Shown: positions 59,563 through 64,000 of the stretch, piece after piece
Position numbering within the stretch: the first letter of the stretch is position 1
How the letters are laid out: each line of letters opens with the position of its first letter
Assembly (NCBI GenBank): GCA_022787085.1
Contig: JALFVE010000056.1
Span: 52,702 to 116,701, forward strand
From: Oscillospiraceae bacterium
GTDB taxonomy: Bacteria; Bacillota; Clostridia; Oscillospirales; Ruminococcaceae
Reading direction: 5' to 3'
Length of the DNA: 64,000 nucleotides
Notes under the pieces: model-generated
Seen by the model: the letters and a program-made list of their open reading frames with translations, nothing else
Databases searched by the model: none
Told to the model about the DNA's origin: nothing
Translations under genes and position numbers: made by a program

Positions 59563-60861
59563 ATGAATGTTACAAAGCAATTTTCTAAATATATGTTAAG
59601 AAGCGTCCTCGGAATGGTCGGTATCTCTCTGTATCTCCTTGCGGACACTTATTTTATTTCCATTGCAGTGGGTGCAGACGGAATTACTGCTCTGAATCTT
59701 GTGCTCCCTATCTACAGTCTCATTTTCGCTGTTGGCGCTATGATCGGGGTCGGCTCTGCCATACGTTTTTCGGTCGATAATGTCCGCAGAAGTGATGACA
59801 AGGACAAATATTTCTTTAACGCACTTTTCTGGGGTACATCTATCGGGCTGATCTTCTCATTTACGGGATATTTCTTTCCACAGAAGGTTATGACCTTCAT
59901 GGGCGCTGACAGCGTTATCTGCGCTGTCGGTTCAGGCTACACACGCATTTTTATGTCCTGCGCTCCGTTTTTCATCTATAACCATATCTTCAATGCCTTT
60001 GTGAGAAATGATAATGCACCGTCAATCGCAATGGCAGCGACGCTTCTGAGCAGTTTTTTTAACATTGCGGCTGATTATATCTTCATGTTTCCCATGAAAA
60101 TGGGGATGGAGGGAGCGGCGCTTGCAACAGGTATTTCTCCGCTGATCGGTGTTCTGATTTGCGGCATCAGGCTCACATCAAAGAAAAGCTCTGTAAGGCT
60201 CGTATTTTCTGTTCCCTCTATTAAAAAGCTGCTGTACTCCTGTCAGGTCGGGATATCATCCTTTGTGGGAGAGATCTCCTCGGGAGTCACAACTGCGGTT
60301 TTCAACGGGCTTATCCTTGCTGCGGCGGGCAATACGGGTGTTGCGGCTTATGGAATCGTTGCAAACTGCTCCCTTGTGGCGGCTTCAATATTTAACGGGA
60401 TCGCTCAGGGCTCCCAGCCCATCGTCAGCAGCCTTTGCGGCGACGGTGATATAAAGGGGATAAAAAAGACTGTCAGACTTGCAGCTTTGACATCTCTTGC
60501 GTTTTTTGCAGTCATTTTTTCTGCGGTGTTTATCCTTGCCGAGGAGATCACAGGAGTGTTCAACAGTGAGAGAGACTTGCTGCTTTCGGCATATGCGGAA
60601 AACGGCATCAGGCTTTATTTTATTGGATTTTTATTTGCAGGTCTGAACATTTCCGCTGCGGGAATACTGAGCGCAGCCGAAGCCGCAAGAGCTGCTTTCT
60701 CGGTATCGGTCAGCAGAGGCTTTATTGCAATAATTCTCTGTGCTGTCATTATGTCCGCTGTATGGGGATTAAACGGGATCTGGCTTTCCTTTGCGGCTGC
60801 CGAGCTAATAACATTTATCATTGTTATTTTTGAAATGAAAAGGACAATATATAAAAGGTAA
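59563..60861 (+). CDS. MATE-family efflux transporter
   Basis: SVLGMVGISLYLLADTYFISIAVGADGITALNLVLPIYSLIFAVGAMIGVGSAIRFS. Confidence 0.88.
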   Translation: MNVTKQFSKYMLRSVLGMVGISLYLLADTYFISIAVGADGITALNLVLPIYSLIFAVGAMIGVGSAIRFSVDNVRRSDDKDKYFFNALFWGTSIGLIFSFTGYFFPQKVMTFMGADSVICAVGSGYTRIFMSCAPFFIYNHIFNAFVRNDNAPSIAMAATLLSSFFNIAADYIFMFPMKMGMEGAALATGISPLIGVLICGIRLTSKKSSVRLVFSVPSIKKLLYSCQVGISSFVGEISSGVTTAVFNGLILAAAGNTGVAAYGIVANCSLVAASIFNGIAQGSQPIVSSLCGDGDIKGIKKTVRLAALTSLAFFAVIFSAVFILAEEITGVFNSERDLLLSAYAENGIRLYFIGFLFAGLNISAAGILSAAEAARAAFSVSVSRGFIAIILCAVIMSAVWGLNGIWLSFAAAELITFIIVIFEMKRTIYKR

Positions 60862-60865
60862 ATAT

Positions 60866-60889
60866 CAATTGTTCCACGTGGAACGATTG
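60866..60889. repeat. parS-like palindrome
   Basis: CAATtGTTCCACGTGGAACgATTG; perfect 14-bp core GTTCCACGTGGAAC at 60871-60884. Confidence 0.5.
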
Positions 60890-60950
60890 TGCGAAAAATG
60901 TCAGATCTTGGATTTATTTAAATATTTCCGTCCTAATAAATATTCTTAGA

Positions 60951-60979
60951 TTGACATTACGGGAAATATGTAATAAAAT
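60951..60979 (+). promoter_or_regulatory. promoter of the GH3 gene
   Basis: TTGACA-17-TAAAAT. Confidence 0.7.
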
Positions 60980-61007
60980 AAAAAAAAATACGCTGCGGAG
61001 GTTCATT

Positions 61008-63812
61008 ATGGATGATATCAGACAAAAGCTCCCCTATCTTGACGAATCCCTCTCATACAAGGAAAGAGTGGACGACCTTCTTTCAAGGCTTACTCTTGAC
61101 GAGAAGATAAATATGCTTTCCACCCATCATCACAGTATTGAACGGCTTGGAATCAAGGAATGGTTTATCGGCACAGAATGTGCCCGAGGCTATGTCACAC
61201 ATGACAACGACCGTCCATCCACTGTTTTTCCTCAGCCAATCGGAATGGCATCAATGTTTGATGATGAGCTTATGGAAAAGATCGGTGAAATCGCAGGAAA
61301 TGAATTTCGTGCATATTACAATCGTGATGGAAAGGGCGGACTAATGATCTGGGGTCCCACGGTGGACATGGAGCGTGACCCCCGCTGGGGCAGGACCGAA
61401 GAGGCATACGGCGAGGATCCCTTCCTCACAGGAAAAATGACTGCGGCATATACAAGAGGCCTCAGAGGCGATGATCCAAAGGTAGTGAAAACCATTCCCA
61501 CTCTCAAGCATTTCTGCGCAAACAACAATGAAAAAAACAGGGGCAGCTGCTCCGCAAATATTGATCCCCGAACCAAGCACGAATATTATTATGCCGCCTT
61601 CAAGCCCGCCGTAACAAAGGGCGGGGCATATTCGATGATGGCTGCATATAACGAGCTTTCGGGCGTTCCCGCCATCTGCAATCCCGAGCTTCAGACTATT
61701 GTTAAGGACAAGTGGGGACTGGGATTCGTGGTTTCCGACGGAGGAGATTTTTCCCAGAATGTTACATATCACAGGTTCTGCTCTTCTCATGCGGAATCGC
61801 TTGCGTTATGCCTTAAAGCGGGCTGCGATGTAATGACAGATTGTGACGAGCTTGTTTCCGAGGCGGCATACAAGGCTTTAAAGGAAGGGCTTATCACCGA
61901 AGCTGACATCGAGAGGGCTGTGGGAAATTCTCTGGAGGGACGCTTCCGTCTGGGTGAATTTGACAGCTCCACTCCCTTTGATAATATCCCGCCCGAGATA
62001 ATAAATTGCGAAAGCTCGAAAAAGGTAAATCTCAGAGCAGCAATGGAAGGCATTACACTGCTTAAAAACAGCGGTATTCTCCCTCTGTCAAAGGAAAAAA
62101 TCAATAAGCTGCTTATCTGCGGTCCTCTCGCAGATGAAAATCTCCGTGACTGGTACACAGGCTATTCGGATTATGAATACTCCGTTCTAGACGGGTTCAG
62201 GCGCTCCCTTGGAGAGGACAAAATTCTTTATGACAACGGCTTTGACAGAATTGCGATTAAATCCGTATCAAACGGAAAATATCTCACCATTGACGAAAAC
62301 GGCTTTGCGGTCTGCTCGGCAGATAGTGTGGGCAAAAGAGAGATTTTTGAATACCGAGATCTGGATTTTGATGTTCTGAACATCTATTCATGCGCCGAAA
62401 GAAAATATCTGACATTTACAAACGAGGTTAAGGCGGAGACCGAAGCTGTTTTTCAATGGTTCACAACTGAAACCATTCACAGGCGTGATTATGAAGGCTT
62501 TGTGACCTTTGAATCCCGCACCCATGATGAAGTGATAACAGACGAAAACGGAAGGCTTATCTGCCGCCCAAGATCGGGAATAACTAAAAACAAGCTTTTT
62601 GAAATTGAGATAATTTCCAAAGGTTCCGACAGGATAGCAAAGCTTGCTGCTCAGGCAGACGCTTCAATTGTATGTGTTGGAAATCATCCCATGCAGGTCG
62701 CAAGGGAATGTTATGACAGACCCGATATCACTCTACCAAAGCCACAGCAGGAGCTGACAGAGGCATCATATTCCGCAAATCCGAACACTGTTATGCTGAT
62801 TGTTTCAAGCTATCCCTTTTCTGTAAACCGTGAAAATGAGCTTCTGCCTGCCATTGTTTACACATCTCATGCAGGTCCCGAGCTTGGAAATGCCGTTTCC
62901 GCCTGCCTGTTGGGCGAATATAATCCCGCTGGAAGAACGCCCATGACATGGTACAGTTCTGTTCGTGAGCTGCCCGATATCATGGATTATGACATTATCA
63001 AAAACGATATGACATATCGTTATTACCGAGGAAAGCCGCTTTATCCCTTCGGTTACGGACTCTCCTACTCAAGCTTTGCATATTCGGACTTCACGGTCTA
63101 TGAAGCTCCCGACAAAAATTATCTGACTGCCGAGCTTGATGTAAAAAACATATCCGATATTGACGGAGACGAGGTTGTCCAGATCTATTTCCGTTTTGAA
63201 AACAAACGGATAAAGCGCCCGATAAAGCAGCTTTGCGGATTCAGAAGACAAAGCATCAAAGCGGGCTCCACTGCTAACATAATAATTGAAATTGACCGTT
63301 CTGAGCTTGAATTCTGGGACGTATCCCGAGAAAAATTCTGCCTTGAAACGGGAGACTACACCTTTATGGCAGGCGCATCAAGCGAGGATATCAGAGATAC
63401 CGCAGCGCTGTTCATTGAGGGTGAGACTGTTCCTCCGAGAGATGTCAGAAAAGCTGTCAAGGCAATAAATTTCGATGATAAGGGAACGGTAAAAATGCTT
63501 TGGTCAAAAGGACTTTCCGAGCATTTTATTCAAAGCTCGGGCTATACACCCTATCTGATTTATCAAAGCTGCAATACCGATGGGGCGAAAATGCTTGAGA
63601 TAAAGGCATCTGCATGGGAAAAGCCCGAAAACGTCAAGGTGTATGCCGACACGACAGACAGCGCTCCGATTGCTGAAATTGCTGTCCCTCCAACCGATGG
63701 AATTGACGATTTCAGGACTATTACCGTTTCTGTGGAAAAGCTTTCCTCGGTGCATGACCTGATTTTTGAGCTTGGCGGCAGCTCTGCTTTGCTGTCATTC
63801 AGATTGTTCTGA
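61008..63812 (+). CDS. GH3-family beta-glycosidase with probable beta-trefoil (fascin-like) insertion
   Basis: GPTVDMERDPRWGRTEEAYGEDPFLTGKMTAAYTRGLRG; GFVVSDGGDF nucleophile region; FGYGLSYSSF; start ATG 61008 after GGAGG. Confidence 0.92.
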   Translation: MDDIRQKLPYLDESLSYKERVDDLLSRLTLDEKINMLSTHHHSIERLGIKEWFIGTECARGYVTHDNDRPSTVFPQPIGMASMFDDELMEKIGEIAGNEFRAYYNRDGKGGLMIWGPTVDMERDPRWGRTEEAYGEDPFLTGKMTAAYTRGLRGDDPKVVKTIPTLKHFCANNNEKNRGSCSANIDPRTKHEYYYAAFKPAVTKGGAYSMMAAYNELSGVPAICNPELQTIVKDKWGLGFVVSDGGDFSQNVTYHRFCSSHAESLALCLKAGCDVMTDCDELVSEAAYKALKEGLITEADIERAVGNSLEGRFRLGEFDSSTPFDNIPPEIINCESSKKVNLRAAMEGITLLKNSGILPLSKEKINKLLICGPLADENLRDWYTGYSDYEYSVLDGFRRSLGEDKILYDNGFDRIAIKSVSNGKYLTIDENGFAVCSADSVGKREIFEYRDLDFDVLNIYSCAERKYLTFTNEVKAETEAVFQWFTTETIHRRDYEGFVTFESRTHDEVITDENGRLICRPRSGITKNKLFEIEIISKGSDRIAKLAAQADASIVCVGNHPMQVARECYDRPDITLPKPQQELTEASYSANPNTVMLIVSSYPFSVNRENELLPAIVYTSHAGPELGNAVSACLLGEYNPAGRTPMTWYSSVRELPDIMDYDIIKNDMTYRYYRGKPLYPFGYGLSYSSFAYSDFTVYEAPDKNYLTAELDVKNISDIDGDEVVQIYFRFENKRIKRPIKQLCGFRRQSIKAGSTANIIIEIDRSELEFWDVSREKFCLETGDYTFMAGASSEDIRDTAALFIEGETVPPRDVRKAVKAINFDDKGTVKMLWSKGLSEHFIQSSGYTPYLIYQSCNTDGAKMLEIKASAWEKPENVKVYADTTDSAPIAEIAVPPTDGIDDFRTITVSVEKLSSVHDLIFELGGSSALLSFRLF

Positions 63813-63920
63813 TGATTTTTTCTCATAATATTTATAAGAAAAAACCGCTTTTGACAAATCTGAAGTGCCCCCTGTCAAGTAGACATCTGAAAAAACAAAA
63901 GAATGTTTAGAATTAGTTCA

Positions 63921-63955
63921 AATCCACCCTGCTGCGCAGCAGGGTGGATTTTTTA
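63921..63955 (-). terminator. hairpin downstream of the transposase fragment
   Basis: AATCCACCCTGCTGCGCAGCAGGGTGGATT perfect inverted repeat. Confidence 0.75.
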
Positions 63956-64000
63956 CGCCGCCGCTGCCGAGTGGAATTCCATAGGTGTCATACATTTCAA
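63953..64000 (-). CDS. 3' end of IS3-like transposase
   Basis: LKCMTPMEFHSAAAA* resembles the LKGMTPVEYR.. C-terminus of IS3/IS150 OrfB. Confidence 0.5.
   Translation of the reverse strand: MKCMTPMEFHSAAAA

Larger units (their letters stand above)
63861..64000 (-). mobile_element. edge of an IS3-family-like insertion sequence (partial)
   Basis: TGAAGTGCCCCCTGTCAAGTAGACA candidate terminal repeat, then hairpin, then the end of a transposase ORF running off the window. Confidence 0.55.

Overview
This 64 kb window looks like a chromosomal segment of a Gram-positive anaerobe of the Clostridia/Ruminococcus type. That is an inference from gene content; no marker gene was checked.

Layout from start to end: (1) three tRNA-Ser genes (TGA, GCT, GGA anticodons); (2) an Rrf2/IscR-like regulator, queF, trxA, a two-component system with a lipase-like gene between regulator and kinase, and three tandem DUF4342-like genes; (3) a GH25 lysozyme with Ig-like repeats; (4) an 18-gene anaerobic cobalamin operon on the minus strand (about 8.6-24.1 kb) whose promoter leaves no room for a B12 riboswitch; (5) a divergent TetR gene followed by an NTF2-like gene and three GNAT acetyltransferase genes; (6) manA, MATE, ROK kinase, a broken gene, ilvD, a WYL regulator group and spoVT; (7) a c-di-GMP island (HD-GYP response regulator, then EAL and GGDEF proteins with LacI-type ligand-binding domains); (8) a repeat-containing membrane protein with a Cys-rich partner and a divergent XRE regulator; (9) a Ser/Thr kinase divergent from an HTH protein with overlapping promoters; (10) a 1.4k-residue Cna-B-like surface protein whose signal peptide is out of frame at a poly-A tract; (11) an SDR gene; (12) a third LacI-sensor/GGDEF/EAL protein carrying a C-terminal beta-solenoid-like repeat domain; (13) MATE, a parS-like palindrome, a GH3 glycosidase with a probable beta-trefoil insertion, and the edge of an IS3-like element.

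Best candidates for something undescribed: the c-di-GMP enzyme fused to a solenoid, the 743-aa repeat protein module with its XRE partner, and the A7 frameshift in the adhesin. All family assignments were made by reading motifs; no database search was run.
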